From the NCBI GenBank assembly GCA_947498775.1, contig CANMLL010000018.1, forward strand, positions 1 to 64,000: a DNA stretch of 64,000 nt, in the 5' to 3' direction. Positions 7,496-17,029 of this stretch are shown in pieces (positions within the stretch are counted from its first letter, which is position 1; each line of letters opens with the position of its first letter). The notes beneath the pieces are model-generated. The model had not been told where the DNA came from and did not search any database. It saw only the letters and a program-made list of their open reading frames with translations. This DNA is from an uncultured Aquimarina sp. GTDB lineage: Bacteria; Bacteroidota; Bacteroidia; Flavobacteriales; Flavobacteriaceae. The translations under genes were made by a program, and so were the position numbers.

Positions 7496-8717
7496 TCGAG
7501 ATAGATGGCAAGAAATATTTGAAGCTATTAGTAAAAATAAGTTACGTACATTTCTTTCGGGATTTACCGTGGCTTTAGGAATACTAATATTTACCGTTCT
7601 ATTAGGTTTGGGCAATGGGTTGCTTAATAGTTTTCTGAGCAGTTTTGTTGATGACGCGCAAAATATTATTTTTATTAATTCAGGAAATACCTCGAAAGCG
7701 TATAAAGGATTTCAGGAAAATCGCAAAATCCAGTTCAAAAATGAAGATTTTGAGTTTATCAAGAGTAATTATATTGGCAAAGTTGAATTTGCAACCCCAA
7801 GAATTTATCGAAATAGCCAGGCAAAATATAAAAAAGAATCAGGAAGCTACAATATAACAGCAGTTCATCCAGATCATCAATATCTTGAAAAAACGATAAT
7901 GATGAAGGGAAGATACCTTAATGAAGATGATGTAAATGAGCGTACAAAGAATGTGGTAATAGGAAGATTGGTCGAAAAAGATTTGTTTAAAAACGAAAGC
8001 GCCCTGGGAAAAATGCTTAATGTAGATGGGATTCCATTTAAAGTAGTAGGTGTCTTTCAGGATAGTGGAGGGGATAATGAGGAACGTATCATCTATATTG
8101 CATATAAAACGATACAGTTACTTTATGGAAATAATGATCATATACGTCAGATCAACCTTACCTATAACATGGCCATGAGCACAGAGCAGGCTATTGCCTT
8201 TGCAACTCAGATTGAAGAAGATTTCAAAGAAAAATTCAAAGTAGCTCCCGATGATCAAAGTGCGATAAGAGTGCGAAGTTTTGCCGAAGATATTAAAGAA
8301 ACTATGGTGATTTTAGGAGGAATTTACTTCGTGATCTTCATTGTTGGGATCGGTACTTTGATATCAGGGATTATTGGTATCGGAAATATAATGACGTTCA
8401 GTATAAAAGAACGAACCAAAGAATTAGGAATTCGAAAGGCATTAGGAGCATCCCCCAGATCTATAATAACAATGGTGCTTCAAGAGTCTATCTTGATTAC
8501 ATCTGTTGCTGGATACGTGGGTTTGATACTAGGGATTTTGGCATTAAATTTAATTGGAAACAACCTTGAAGAATTCTTTATTTTAAATCCTAAAGTAGAA
8601 ACAGGTGTTATTGTCGTTGCAACCGTTACTCTTATTTTATCAGGTCTTATGGCAGGATATATACCGGCAAGAAGAGCAGCTAGGATAAAGCCAATAATTG
8701 CATTAAGAGACGAGTAA
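7488..8717 (+). CDS. ABC transporter permease, MacB/FtsX family (first)
   Basis: This 409-residue permease has one N-terminal helix (about residues 20-42), a periplasmic MacB_PCD domain of about 210 residues, and three C-terminal helices with the FtsX signature. The GNIMTFSIKERTKELGIRKALGA motif begins just after the second helix and is given here in pieces (GNIMTFSIKERTKEL, GIRKALGA). The end PARRAARIKPIIALRDE is also typical. It overlaps the ATPase gene by 8 bases and is followed 21 bases later by a second permease of the same family, so the transporter may be a heterodimer. Confidence 0.92.
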   Translation: MFDRDRWQEIFEAISKNKLRTFLSGFTVALGILIFTVLLGLGNGLLNSFLSSFVDDAQNIIFINSGNTSKAYKGFQENRKIQFKNEDFEFIKSNYIGKVEFATPRIYRNSQAKYKKESGSYNITAVHPDHQYLEKTIMMKGRYLNEDDVNERTKNVVIGRLVEKDLFKNESALGKMLNVDGIPFKVVGVFQDSGGDNEERIIYIAYKTIQLLYGNNDHIRQINLTYNMAMSTEQAIAFATQIEEDFKEKFKVAPDDQSAIRVRSFAEDIKETMVILGGIYFVIFIVGIGTLISGIIGIGNIMTFSIKERTKELGIRKALGASPRSIITMVLQESILITSVAGYVGLILGILALNLIGNNLEEFFILNPKVETGVIVVATVTLILSGLMAGYIPARRAARIKPIIALRDE

Positions 8718-8738
8718 TTAATAAAACACTATGCTATT

Positions 8739-10001
8739 ATGAAATTTATTTTTGAAAGAGATACATGGCAAGAAATTTATGGAGCTATTCGAAAGAATAA
8801 GATAAGAACAATAATCACTGTTATTGGTGTTACCTGGGGTGTGTTTTTATTTGTCATACTGTTGGGTATGGCAAAGGGCCTTGATAATAGTTTTAGGAGT
8901 CAGTTTAATGATTTTGCTACAAATACTATGTTTGTATGGGGGCAACAAACCAGTATACCAAACGGGGGCTTTAAAAGAGGAAGAAGGATGCAACTTACAT
9001 TAGATGATGTAGAAGCGCTTAGGTCCAAGGTGGATGATATAGAATACATAACACCGCGTAATGTAACCGGTCAATGGGGAACACCGCCTGGTCAATTTGT
9101 TAGAGGTTCAAAATCGGGAGCTTTTAAGGTATTTGGAGACTATCCAACAATTGATAAAGTATCCAAGAAAAAGATTTTTGACGGAGGTAGATTTATTAAT
9201 GAAGAAGATATCACCTACGAAAGAAAAGTTTGCGTGATCGGAGAAGATATCTACAAACAATTTTATGATAAGGATGAAGACCCTATTGGTGATTTTGTAA
9301 GAATTAACGGAATCTATTTTAAAGTAATCGGCGTTTATAAACCCACACAGTCAGGTTTTGAAGGGGATGATTCTATATATTTGCCTTTCACCACATTTCA
9401 AACTATTTTTAATCAGGGAAAAAACATCTCCTGGATGGTAATTACCGCCAAAAAAGACAAAAACATTGTCAATACTGAAACCACAATTAAAACATTGCTT
9501 AAAAGAATGCATAATGTGCATCCAGAAGACACGCAAGCTTTTGGTAGTTTCAACTTAGGAGAAGAGGTAGCAAAAGTAAATGGTTTTCTTGCGGGGATGC
9601 GATTAATAACCTATATAGTTGGGATTGCAACGCTTATTGCAGGAGTGATCGCAATAGGAAATGTACTTTTAATCACTGTAAAAGAACGTACACGAGAGAT
9701 TGGAGTGCGTAGGGCATTGGGAGCAACTCCGGCAGAAGTACGAGGGCAAATCATGTTAGAATCTATTCTACTTACATTTTTGGCAGGATTAATTGGTTTT
9801 ATTTTTGGAACCCTTGTGTTATGGGCAATAAATACTGCCATAGGTAATAATGAAGATATCCCGATATTAAATCCTACAGTAGATTTCTTTGCAGTGGTAG
9901 GAGCATTACTTTCTATAGTTTTATTAGGAACATTAATCGGTCTTATCCCTGCTCAAAAAGCAGTAAGTATTAAGCCAATAGAGGCATTAAGAGAAGAATA
10001 A
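8739..10001 (+). CDS. ABC transporter permease, MacB/FtsX family (second)
   Basis: This 420-residue protein has the same layout as its neighbour: N-terminal helix, large periplasmic domain, three C-terminal helices, the VKERTREIGVRRALGATP motif after the second helix, and a PAQKAVSIKPIEALREE end. The two permeases share motifs but are clearly diverged, so the duplication is old. Together with one ATPase this suggests a heterodimeric MacB-like complex. The exported substrate cannot be read from the sequence. Confidence 0.92.
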   Translation: MKFIFERDTWQEIYGAIRKNKIRTIITVIGVTWGVFLFVILLGMAKGLDNSFRSQFNDFATNTMFVWGQQTSIPNGGFKRGRRMQLTLDDVEALRSKVDDIEYITPRNVTGQWGTPPGQFVRGSKSGAFKVFGDYPTIDKVSKKKIFDGGRFINEEDITYERKVCVIGEDIYKQFYDKDEDPIGDFVRINGIYFKVIGVYKPTQSGFEGDDSIYLPFTTFQTIFNQGKNISWMVITAKKDKNIVNTETTIKTLLKRMHNVHPEDTQAFGSFNLGEEVAKVNGFLAGMRLITYIVGIATLIAGVIAIGNVLLITVKERTREIGVRRALGATPAEVRGQIMLESILLTFLAGLIGFIFGTLVLWAINTAIGNNEDIPILNPTVDFFAVVGALLSIVLLGTLIGLIPAQKAVSIKPIEALREE

Positions 10002-10039
10002 ATAATAAAGAGAATAATCTATAATCAATCAGAAATAAA

Positions 10040-11161
10040 ATGAAAAAAGTTTTTAAAATCCTTTTGGTAGTGTTTTTGTTAGTAGCCTTGGGTTTTTCAG
10101 GAAAATATCTAATAGACTCCAATAGTAAATCACCTATAGTATTTACTACAGAAAAAGCATTCAAAACTTCTATCGAAGAAAAAACAGTAGCAACCGGAAA
10201 AGTGGTTCCCGAAGAAGAGGTAGAAATCAAACCTCAGGTATCAGGAATCATCGAAAAAATATATGTAAAAGAAGGCGCCGAAATAAAAACAGGAGATTTA
10301 ATAGCCAAAGTTAAAGTAGTGCCAAACGAACAATCATTAAATAGTGCAAGAGGTCGAGTTAAAAATGCAGAAATAAGCTTAGCAAATTCCAAACAAGATT
10401 ATGAACGTAACAAAGCTCTTTTTGATAAAGGAGTAATCGCAACTCAAGATTTTCAAAATGTTCAATTACGTTATGATCAGGCAAAGCAAGAAGTACAAAA
10501 TGCAAAAAATGATCTTCAGATTATTCGTCAAGGATCTACAGGAGGAGCCCAGGCAATTACAAATGTTAGAGCTTCTGTTGCAGGTACCGTTTTAGAGATC
10601 CCTGTAGAAGAAGGTGATCAGGTAATTCAAAGTAATAATTTTAATGATGGAACCACAGTGGCTACTATAGCTGATCTTGGTAAGATGATTTTTGAAGGAA
10701 AAGTAGATGAGGCTGAAGTAAATAAACTTAAAATCGAGATGCCGCTTACGGTTAGTTTGGGAGCAATTAGAGATAAAGAATTTGATGCAAAGCTGAAATT
10801 TATCGCCCCTAAAGGGACTGAAGAGCAAGGAGCAGTTCAATTTAAAATCGAAGGAGAAGTATCTCTTGATGAGTCTTATTTCATAAGAGCAGGATATAGC
10901 GCCAATGCGTCTATTGTTTTAGATACCAAAAATGATGTTCTCGCTATAAAAGAAGCATTACTTCAATTTGACAGAGAAACTGAAAAACCCTTTGTAGAGG
11001 TTCAAACAGGAGATCAGGAGTTTGAAAAAAGAGATATAGAGATCGGTTTGTCTGACGGTATTAATGTCGAGATTGTATCCGGGGTAACCGAAGAAGATAA
11101 TATCAAGGTTTGGAACAAAACCGAACCTGTGAAGAAAGAGGGAGAAGAAAATCAAGATTAA
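10040..11161 (+). CDS. Periplasmic adaptor (HlyD/MacA family membrane-fusion protein, first)
   Basis: This 373-residue protein has an N-terminal membrane anchor and the adaptor architecture: a barrel-sandwich (lipoyl) half-motif ATGKVVPEEEVEIKPQVSG, a GDLIAKVKV strand, a coiled-coil hairpin rich in Glu/Asn/Gln (about residues 95-165), the return lipoyl strand VRASVAGTVLEIPVEEGDQV, and a beta-barrel domain. It links MacB-type permeases to TolC. It sits between the permeases and tolC, with a 38-base upstream gap. A second adaptor gene lies on the other side of tolC. Confidence 0.9.
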   Translation: MKKVFKILLVVFLLVALGFSGKYLIDSNSKSPIVFTTEKAFKTSIEEKTVATGKVVPEEEVEIKPQVSGIIEKIYVKEGAEIKTGDLIAKVKVVPNEQSLNSARGRVKNAEISLANSKQDYERNKALFDKGVIATQDFQNVQLRYDQAKQEVQNAKNDLQIIRQGSTGGAQAITNVRASVAGTVLEIPVEEGDQVIQSNNFNDGTTVATIADLGKMIFEGKVDEAEVNKLKIEMPLTVSLGAIRDKEFDAKLKFIAPKGTEEQGAVQFKIEGEVSLDESYFIRAGYSANASIVLDTKNDVLAIKEALLQFDRETEKPFVEVQTGDQEFEKRDIEIGLSDGINVEIVSGVTEEDNIKVWNKTEPVKKEGEENQD

Positions 11162-11181
11162 AAATAATAAATATATATTAG

Positions 11182-11222
11182 CCTGTTTTTAAAGGAATTA
11201 AACTTTGAAACACAGGTTTTTT
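11182..11222 (+). terminator. Candidate terminator after the first adaptor gene
   Basis: An imperfect hairpin of CCTGTTTTTAAAG (11182-11194) with CTTTGAAACACAGG (about 11203-11216) is followed by a T run. The stem has mismatches, so termination may be partial and leave tolC connected. Confidence 0.5.
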
Positions 11223-11269
11223 ATGAAGTATTTGTAACAACATCGTTCAATAATATACATATAGGCATT

Positions 11270-12718
11270 ATGCGAATAAAAATTTTACTTTTATTAATAG
11301 CACTTTTAGGAGTGTTTGGGACTCAGGCGCAAGAAAAAAAATGGACGTTGCGCGAATGTTTAGAACATGCAATCGAGAATAACATTACTATTAAACAGTC
11401 TGAATTAGATGTAGAGAGCGCGGATATTAACAAATCGGATGCATTTGGTAATTTTTTACCAACTCTAAATGCTTCGGGATCTAATTTTTGGAGTTCGGGT
11501 TTGAGCCCTGATCCAATTACCGGAACTAACAGAACACTAACCTTTAGAAGTTCTTCTTATAGAGTAGATGTTGGAGTAACTTTATTTAATGGTCTTAGAA
11601 ATGTAAGGCAATTTCAAAGAGCAAAGCTTAATCAATTATTAAGCCAGTATAATCTCGGGAAGTCAAAAGATGATATTGCTTTGTTTGTAGCTAATAGTTA
11701 CCTACAGGTATTATTAAATAAAGAATCACTAAAAGTAATTGAAAAGCAACATGAAATCACGCTAGAACAGTTAAATAGAACCAAAGAGCTTGTAGATGCA
11801 GGGGTATTACCTCAAGGAGACTTGCTAGAGATAGAAGCGACTTCGGCAGATGAACTAACTAGAATTGTGCAAGCAGAGAATTCTGTTCAAATCTCATTAA
11901 TAAGCCTTGCACAAACCTTGTTAATTAAAAATTATGAAGATTTTGATATCGCAGATCAAGAATATTTGTTGCCGGGAGCAGAGATTTTGGATACTCCAAT
12001 AGAGCAAATTACTACAAAAGCAAGAGAGGCGAGATATGAAGTACAAATAGCAGAACAAAATAAACGTATAGCCGAAAAGGATTTACAAATTGCCAAAGGA
12101 GCATATTACCCAACATTAAATGCTGGTTTTAATTATGACACCAGAGAATCTGGTGCCAGGGGTGTTGATAGAATTTTGGATGTTGATAATCCTTTTGATA
12201 TTATTCCAATCGGTACTGTAGAAGGTACTGGGCAGACGGTTTTAGGACAAAATCCTAACTTTGTTTCTGTCGAACTTCCTAGACGTCCTTTCTTTAAACA
12301 ACTATACGATAATGATGGGGTATCCTATGGAGCGTCTGTGCAAATTCCTGTTTTTAACGGGTTTTCGGCTAGGAATGCAGTAAAAAGAAACAAAATAAAT
12401 GTAAAGCGAGCAGAATTTCAGTTAGAACAGGCAGAGTTAGACCTGGATAGCAATATTTATCAAGCATATTTGGATGCAAAAGGTGCAGCAGAAGCTTATG
12501 AAGCTTCTCAGGTCTCGGTAAAAGCGCAAGAGCGGGCTTATGAATATGCAAAAGACCGTTATGATGTTGGATTAACCAATGCATTTGATTTTAGCCAATC
12601 AAAATTCAGGCTAGAAAACGCACAAAGTCAAGAAGTACAAAATAAATTTGATTATATCTTTAAACTTAAAGTTTTAGAACTCTATTTTGGAGTTAAGATT
12701 GCAGATATAAAATTATAG
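11270..12718 (+). CDS. TolC family outer-membrane efflux protein
   Basis: This 482-residue protein has a signal peptide ending near TQAQ (residue 20) and the WTLRECLEHAIENN motif that begins most flavobacterial TolC proteins. Two long coiled-coil halves are separated by beta segments. The second half includes SYGASVQIPVFNGFSAR followed by KRNKINVKRAEFQLEQAELD, the usual repeat of the OEP domain. It forms the trimeric outer-membrane channel of the tripartite exporter. It is flanked by two adaptor genes, consistent with a MacAB-TolC-type machine. Confidence 0.92.
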   Translation: MRIKILLLLIALLGVFGTQAQEKKWTLRECLEHAIENNITIKQSELDVESADINKSDAFGNFLPTLNASGSNFWSSGLSPDPITGTNRTLTFRSSSYRVDVGVTLFNGLRNVRQFQRAKLNQLLSQYNLGKSKDDIALFVANSYLQVLLNKESLKVIEKQHEITLEQLNRTKELVDAGVLPQGDLLEIEATSADELTRIVQAENSVQISLISLAQTLLIKNYEDFDIADQEYLLPGAEILDTPIEQITTKAREARYEVQIAEQNKRIAEKDLQIAKGAYYPTLNAGFNYDTRESGARGVDRILDVDNPFDIIPIGTVEGTGQTVLGQNPNFVSVELPRRPFFKQLYDNDGVSYGASVQIPVFNGFSARNAVKRNKINVKRAEFQLEQAELDLDSNIYQAYLDAKGAAEAYEASQVSVKAQERAYEYAKDRYDVGLTNAFDFSQSKFRLENAQSQEVQNKFDYIFKLKVLELYFGVKIADIKL

Positions 12719-12963
12719 ATAAGTGCCTTTCTATTTTATTTTTGGCTATTGTCTAAAAGATTGTAATTTCATTGTACAGAATTAATGAAGTAGTTTCAGC
12801 TTTTTTAAATTCGCTATAAAGAATGTCTTTTTTCACTCAATTTTCGTCTTTTTCTTACTTCGTAGCGCGCTAGGAAATGCAAAAAACACTTCAATTGATC
12901 AAAAAATCACTATTTTTCAGTAGTATCAAAAAAGTTTATGCCACTTCAATGTTAAAATAAGTC

Positions 12964-14238
12964 ATGAATAGAAAAACACTACTTTTTATTTTACTTGCCA
13001 TAATAGTATTAATCATAGTGCTTATTACAGGAAAAAAAGCGGGCTGGTTTGGTAAAAATGGAAATTATAAAGAGGTATCCATAACCAAAATCGAAAACAT
13101 TGATATCATTGAAACCGTTGCTGCAACGGGTAAGATTCAACCAGAAGTAGAGGTGAAACTTTCATCTGAAGTGTCGGGAGAAATCATTAATTTGCCTGTA
13201 AAAGAAGGTCAACAAGTGAAAAAGGGAGATCTTTTGGTTCGTATAAATCCAGATATTATTCAGTCGGGATTAAATAGATCACAAGCGGCCTTAGAAAATG
13301 TAAAAGCAGGGCTTCAGCAAGCAGAAGCAAGTCTTAAAGAAGCAGAACTTAATTATAATCGTAATAAAGGATTGTTTGAAAGAGGTGTCATTTCTAAAGC
13401 AGATTGGGATGCATCTGTATCTTCCTATGAAGTTGCCAAGGCTGCAAGGCAGTCGGCCTATTATAATGTAAAAAGTGCCCGGGCAACCGTTAATGAGGCA
13501 AAAGATAACTTAAATAGAACTACTATTTATGCGCCAATGAGTGGTACAATCTCTAAATTGTCTGTAGAATTAGGAGAAAGAGTAGTGGGTACGCAACAAA
13601 TGGCGGGTACCGAGATTGTTCGCGTTGCAGATCTTACTAATATGGAAGTAGAGGTGGATGTTAATGAGAATGATATTGTTAAAGTGACCATAGGTGATTC
13701 TACAATCGTTGAAGTTGATGCTTATCTTAAAAAACAGTTCAAAGGCCTCGTAACAGAAATAGCTAACTCGGCAGAGAATGCCACAAGTGCAGATCAGGTT
13801 ACCAATTTTAGAGTTAAAGTTCGTATTCTTGAGGAATCATATAAAGATTTAATAGAAAACAAACCAGAAAACTACGCTCCATTTCGACCTGGTATGACAG
13901 CAACCGTAGATGTTATTACAGACAAAAGAGTGCAGGTAATAGGAGTTCCTATAAGTGCAATCGTGATCAAAAATGACACTTCTAGTGTGCAAGAAAAAAC
14001 TGCTAAAGAAAAACTATCAGATTCTGACGAAAAATTTGAGTGTGTCTTTGTTAAGAATGGAGAAAAAGTAAAGTTGAAGGTTGTTAAAACTGGAATCCAG
14101 GATGATAGTAATATCGAAATCACAAGTGGTTTAACCGCAGGAGACGAAGTAATAACCGGACCTTATAACGTAGTTACCAAAATACTAAAAACAGGCGATA
14201 ATGTAATTTCTGAAACAGAAAAAAAGTCTGATAAATAA
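12964..14238 (+). CDS. Periplasmic adaptor (RND/HlyD family, second)
   Basis: This 424-residue adaptor has an N-terminal anchor, lipoyl half-motifs (VAATGKIQPEVEVKLSSEVS and APMSGTISKLSVELGERV), a long coiled-coil hairpin with Ala/Glu/Asn periodicity (about residues 105-180), and a beta-barrel plus membrane-proximal domain. It resembles the first adaptor in layout but not closely in sequence. It starts 245 bases after tolC and may have its own promoter. Inference: an alternative or additional adaptor for the same permease pair, or for an unlinked transporter. Confidence 0.9.
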   Translation: MNRKTLLFILLAIIVLIIVLITGKKAGWFGKNGNYKEVSITKIENIDIIETVAATGKIQPEVEVKLSSEVSGEIINLPVKEGQQVKKGDLLVRINPDIIQSGLNRSQAALENVKAGLQQAEASLKEAELNYNRNKGLFERGVISKADWDASVSSYEVAKAARQSAYYNVKSARATVNEAKDNLNRTTIYAPMSGTISKLSVELGERVVGTQQMAGTEIVRVADLTNMEVEVDVNENDIVKVTIGDSTIVEVDAYLKKQFKGLVTEIANSAENATSADQVTNFRVKVRILEESYKDLIENKPENYAPFRPGMTATVDVITDKRVQVIGVPISAIVIKNDTSSVQEKTAKEKLSDSDEKFECVFVKNGEKVKLKVVKTGIQDDSNIEITSGLTAGDEVITGPYNVVTKILKTGDNVISETEKKSDK

Positions 14239-14253
14239 TTTTTTGGAATAGGT

Positions 14254-14261
14254 TATCTTTG
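14254..14261 (+). promoter_or_regulatory. -7 element (TATCTTTG) for tsaB
   Basis: TATCTTTG matches TAnnTTTG and lies 15 bases before the ATG, so the leader would be very short. No TTTG at the right -33 distance is obvious. Confidence 0.5.
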
Positions 14262-14276
14262 CCAAAATTTTAGAGG

Positions 14277-14942
14277 ATGGCCTATATACTTTGTATTGAA
14301 ACTGCTACAACCAATTGTTCTGTTGCTTTGGCTTATGATGACAAGATAATTGCGCTTGAAGAAGACTATGATGTAAAATACTCTCATGCAGAACGATTAC
14401 ATACTTTTATTGACAAAGTTGTTAAGGAGGCAGGATTATCCATAGAAGATCTTTCGGCGGTTGCCGTGAGTAAGGGGCCAGGATCATATACAGGATTGCG
14501 TATCGGTGTTTCTGCGGCCAAAGGGCTTTGTTATGCATTAGAAATACCGTTATTATCTGTGTCTACTTTACATTCTTTGGCCTTACAAATAAAGCCAAGT
14601 GAGAAAAATGCTCATGTAGTCCCAATGCTTGATGCCCGAAGAATGGAAGTATATGCTGGGGTATATTCTGGCATTCATAAAGAAATAAGAAAAACAGAGG
14701 CTGAGATTTTGACTGAAACTTCGTTTTCAGAGTATTTGGAAAGCGGAAAGGTTTATTTTATAGGTAATGGAGTACAAAAGTTTGCGGAGATATGCAGTAG
14801 TACGAACGCTATTTTTGTAGAAAACAAGTTGCCATCTGCAAAAGAGATGGCAAGTATAAGTTATTCTAAGTTTCTAAAGAAGGACTTTGAAGATGTTGGT
14901 TATTTTGAACCGTACTATTTAAAAGACTTTATAGTAGGGTAG
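14277..14942 (+). CDS. tsaB: tRNA threonylcarbamoyladenosine biosynthesis protein TsaB
   Basis: This 221-residue member of the ASKHA fold begins MAYILCIETATTNCSVAL, the phosphate-1 loop. SHAERLHTFID and VAVSKGPGSYTGLRIGVSAAK (the diagnostic GPGSYTGLR) follow. TsaB is the partner of TsaD in making t6A37 on ANN-decoding tRNAs. The length and the absence of the TsaD metal-binding HxxxH pattern identify it as TsaB. It is transcribed toward the minus-strand paralog cluster; only 36 bases separate the two convergent genes. Confidence 0.95.
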   Translation: MAYILCIETATTNCSVALAYDDKIIALEEDYDVKYSHAERLHTFIDKVVKEAGLSIEDLSAVAVSKGPGSYTGLRIGVSAAKGLCYALEIPLLSVSTLHSLALQIKPSEKNAHVVPMLDARRMEVYAGVYSGIHKEIRKTEAEILTETSFSEYLESGKVYFIGNGVQKFAEICSSTNAIFVENKLPSAKEMASISYSKFLKKDFEDVGYFEPYYLKDFIVG

Positions 14943-14978
14943 GTAGCATTTATATTTTAAGAACAAAAAAGCTGGCTT

Positions 14979-15680
14979 TTAATTACGCCTAGTGCTCAAA
15001 AGACTTTGAGAAGGACTATTTTCAGAGCTTTTTAGTGCATTATATCTTGCAACTAATCTAATCAAATCTTCTTCCTTTTTTAAACGTATTTTTTCTTTCT
15101 TTAGATATTCTTTAAGCTCAACCTCTTTATCGCTAAACGCGGCAAGCATATCTTTCTTGTTCATTGGCAATTCCATAATTACGCCAGCTTCTTCTAAATA
15201 ATAGGTGGTAATCATTCTAAGCTCTCCAGAACCGCCGGTCTGCGTAAGCGAATTCTTAATTGGCTCTTTAACTTGAAGAGTAAATTTTTTATAAATGCGG
15301 TACTTATCATTTAACTCGACAAGAACATAATAACCATCTCTTTGGAGTCCTCTTTGAGATTTAAAATCACAGTAATAAAAATAATCGCCGTCGATTCTAG
15401 CATGAACTGTCGGGCTTTTTATGACTTGAAATAGTTTATCCCCTTGGGTATACTCTAATCCATCAGAAAACACATTGTATTTGAGTTTTGCATCAAAAGT
15501 TCCTGCTCTTTCATCGATAACACTGGATTCTTTATATCTTGATTTCATATATATAGAACCATCATATTCATCAAAAGTGGAAACTCTTTCTGTCGAGGTC
15601 AATAAATCTCTGGGTAATTGAGCAAATAGTGCGGGGGTAATTGTTAAAAATAACAAAAGTAATATTTTTCTCATATTCAT
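14979..15680 (-). CDS. Unrecognised secreted protein, paralog 1 of 3
   Basis: This 233-residue protein has a signal peptide (MRKILLLLFLTITPALFAQ; start at codon 1 or 3). The mature part is beta-rich (YNVFSDGLEYTQGDKLFQV, HARIDGDYFYYCDFKSQRG), and a highly charged C-terminal helix (YLKKEKIRLKKEEDLIRLV) leads to a SLLSTRRN end. No known family was recognised. The repeated Tyr/Asp pattern suggests a periplasmic or surface beta-sandwich. Two further copies follow on the same strand. The first ~200 coding bases are almost identical to paralog 2 while the rest has diverged. A palindromic motif lies 156 bases upstream of the start. Confidence 0.8.
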   Translation of the reverse strand: MNMRKILLLLFLTITPALFAQLPRDLLTSTERVSTFDEYDGSIYMKSRYKESSVIDERAGTFDAKLKYNVFSDGLEYTQGDKLFQVIKSPTVHARIDGDYFYYCDFKSQRGLQRDGYYVLVELNDKYRIYKKFTLQVKEPIKNSLTQTGGSGELRMITTYYLEEAGVIMELPMNKKDMLAAFSDKEVELKEYLKKEKIRLKKEEDLIRLVARYNALKSSENSPSQSLLSTRRN

Positions 15681-15731
15681 AGATTTGGTTACGATAAAAC
15701 TAATGAAATATCAGTTAAAATGCAATTAATG

Positions 15732-15746
15732 TGTTTTTTTACCATA
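15732..15746. promoter_or_regulatory. Degenerate near copy of the TAYGGTAAAACCRTA motif (paralog 1)
   Basis: Only the ACCATA half (15741-15746) with its TTT centre is preserved; the other arm has become T-rich. Its centre is 104 bases from the far site at 15836-15850, the same spacing as in paralog 2. Confidence 0.3.
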
Positions 15747-15835
15747 ATTTTTATGAATATTACAATGCACTTCATGAAACCTTCAATTATTCAAAACAAA
15801 AAGGATGTTTTAACACAAAATTCACATAAAAATTG

Positions 15836-15850
15836 TATGGTAAAACCATA
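15836..15850. promoter_or_regulatory. Palindromic operator candidate (paralog 1, far site)
   Basis: TATGGTAAAACCATA has perfect 6-base arms around AAA. It lies 156 bases before the paralog 1 start codon. Equivalent sites precede paralog 2, paralog 3 and the gene at 45219-45548, and the arms covary (T:A here, C:G at 45708). No regulator is identified. Confidence 0.5.
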
Positions 15851-16049
15851 ATTTTTGTAAGATTTCAGCTACGAAAACGTTATAATTCATGAATTTCCGT
15901 TATTCTTGGTGATGATCTCTTGGTAATTTTAACTAAATACTCTTGCTAAAAAGTTAAATCTTTTGTATTGTCAAGTACATACAATATATGGCGAAATGAT
16001 TTGAACTTTAAATCCCTAATGTAGGGTTTTATTCCTTCCGGACTCACTT

Positions 16050-16259
16050 CAGATTTGGGTTCAAAACCCTGCAATTTTATTGCATCACTTTAGTACTGCG
16101 AAAAAATCTGTTTTTCAATACTGTTACTAGTTAAAAGTTATTAGGTTAAAAGTTGTCTGTCTGTCATCCATCCCTACACCAAATAACTTTTAACAAGTAA
16201 CAAAAAGCAATGTATTGCGTATAAAAAACCCTGCACTTGCAGTGCAGGGTGGTTTAGTT
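16050..16259. repeat. Intergenic repeat of about 205 bases, copy A
   Basis: This block aligns along its whole length with 23239-23439. It contains a GGGTTCAAAACCC hairpin at its left end, an inverted repeat TTAAAAGTTATT (16131-16142) with AATAACTTTTAA (16182-16193), and the GC-rich hairpin at 16228-16250. No ORF is present. Both copies end directly beside the stop codon of a minus-strand gene, so the right hairpin also acts as that gene's terminator. Confidence 0.75.
16228..16250 (-). terminator. Terminator of paralog 2 (right end of repeat copy A)
   Basis: A perfect 10-base stem, ACCCTGCACT and AGTGCAGGGT, encloses a TGC loop. On the minus strand it is followed by a T run (AAAAAA at 16223-16228 on the plus strand), 26 bases after the paralog 2 stop. 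Confidence 0.75.
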
Positions 16260-16275
16260 ATATCATTATCGTTCT

Positions 16276-16977
16276 TTAGTTACGTCTAGTGCTTAGAAGG
16301 CTTTGAGAAGGGCTGCTCTCTGAGCTTTTTAAAGCGTTATATCGTGCTACAAGTCGTATTAGATCTTCTTCCTTTTTGAGACGTATCTTTTCCTTCTTCA
16401 AATATTCTATAAGCTCTCCTTCTTTATCATTAAATGCGGCAAGCATATCTTTTTTATTCATGGGTAATTCCATAATCACACCAGCCTCTTCTAAAAAATA
16501 GGTGGTAAGCATTCTAAGCGTTCCTGGCTCATTGGTTTGCGCAATAGTATTAGCAGGAGGTTCTTTTATTTTTAGAGTAAACCTTTTATAAATACGGTAT
16601 TTGTCGTTTAACTCGACTAATATATAATAACCGCTTCTACTAAGTCCTCTTTGGTTCTTAAAATCACAATAGTAAAAATAATCGCCGTCGATTCTGGCAT
16701 GAACTGTTGGGCTTTTGATAACTTCAAACAGTTTAGTGTCTTGGGTATACTCTAATGCATCGGAAAACACATTGTATTTGAGTTTTGCATCAAAAGTTCC
16801 TGCTCTTTCATCGATAACACTGGATTCTTTATATCTTGATTTCATATATATAGAACCATCATATTCATCAAAAGTAGAAACTCTTTCTGTCGAGGTCAAT
16901 AAATCTCCGGGTAATTGAGCAAATAGTGCGGGGGTAATTGTTAAAAATAACAAAAGTAGTATTTTTCTCATATTCAT
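16276..16977 (-). CDS. Unrecognised secreted protein, paralog 2 of 3
   Basis: This 233-residue tandem duplicate of paralog 1 has the same signal peptide, the same beta-rich core and the same KKEEDLIRLVARYNALKSSE helix with a SLLSTRRN end. Signal peptide and first ~70 residues are nearly identical to paralog 1. From about residue 75 the two differ at many positions, for example EPPANTIAQTNEPG against EPIKNSLTQTGGSG. No known family was recognised. The promoter region carries two palindromic motifs, and the stop is followed by repeat copy A. Confidence 0.8.
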   Translation of the reverse strand: MNMRKILLLLFLTITPALFAQLPGDLLTSTERVSTFDEYDGSIYMKSRYKESSVIDERAGTFDAKLKYNVFSDALEYTQDTKLFEVIKSPTVHARIDGDYFYYCDFKNQRGLSRSGYYILVELNDKYRIYKRFTLKIKEPPANTIAQTNEPGTLRMLTTYFLEEAGVIMELPMNKKDMLAAFNDKEGELIEYLKKEKIRLKKEEDLIRLVARYNALKSSESSPSQSLLSTRRN

Positions 16978-17029
16978 GTAAATTGGTTACGATAAAAGTA
17001 ATAAAATATCGGTTAAAACGCAATCAATG

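Noticed and set aside
16061-16075. TTCAAAA loop with GGG/CCC arms, tRNA-T-arm-like
   Set aside because: No acceptor, D or anticodon arm was found around it; it is only one hairpin of the repeat.
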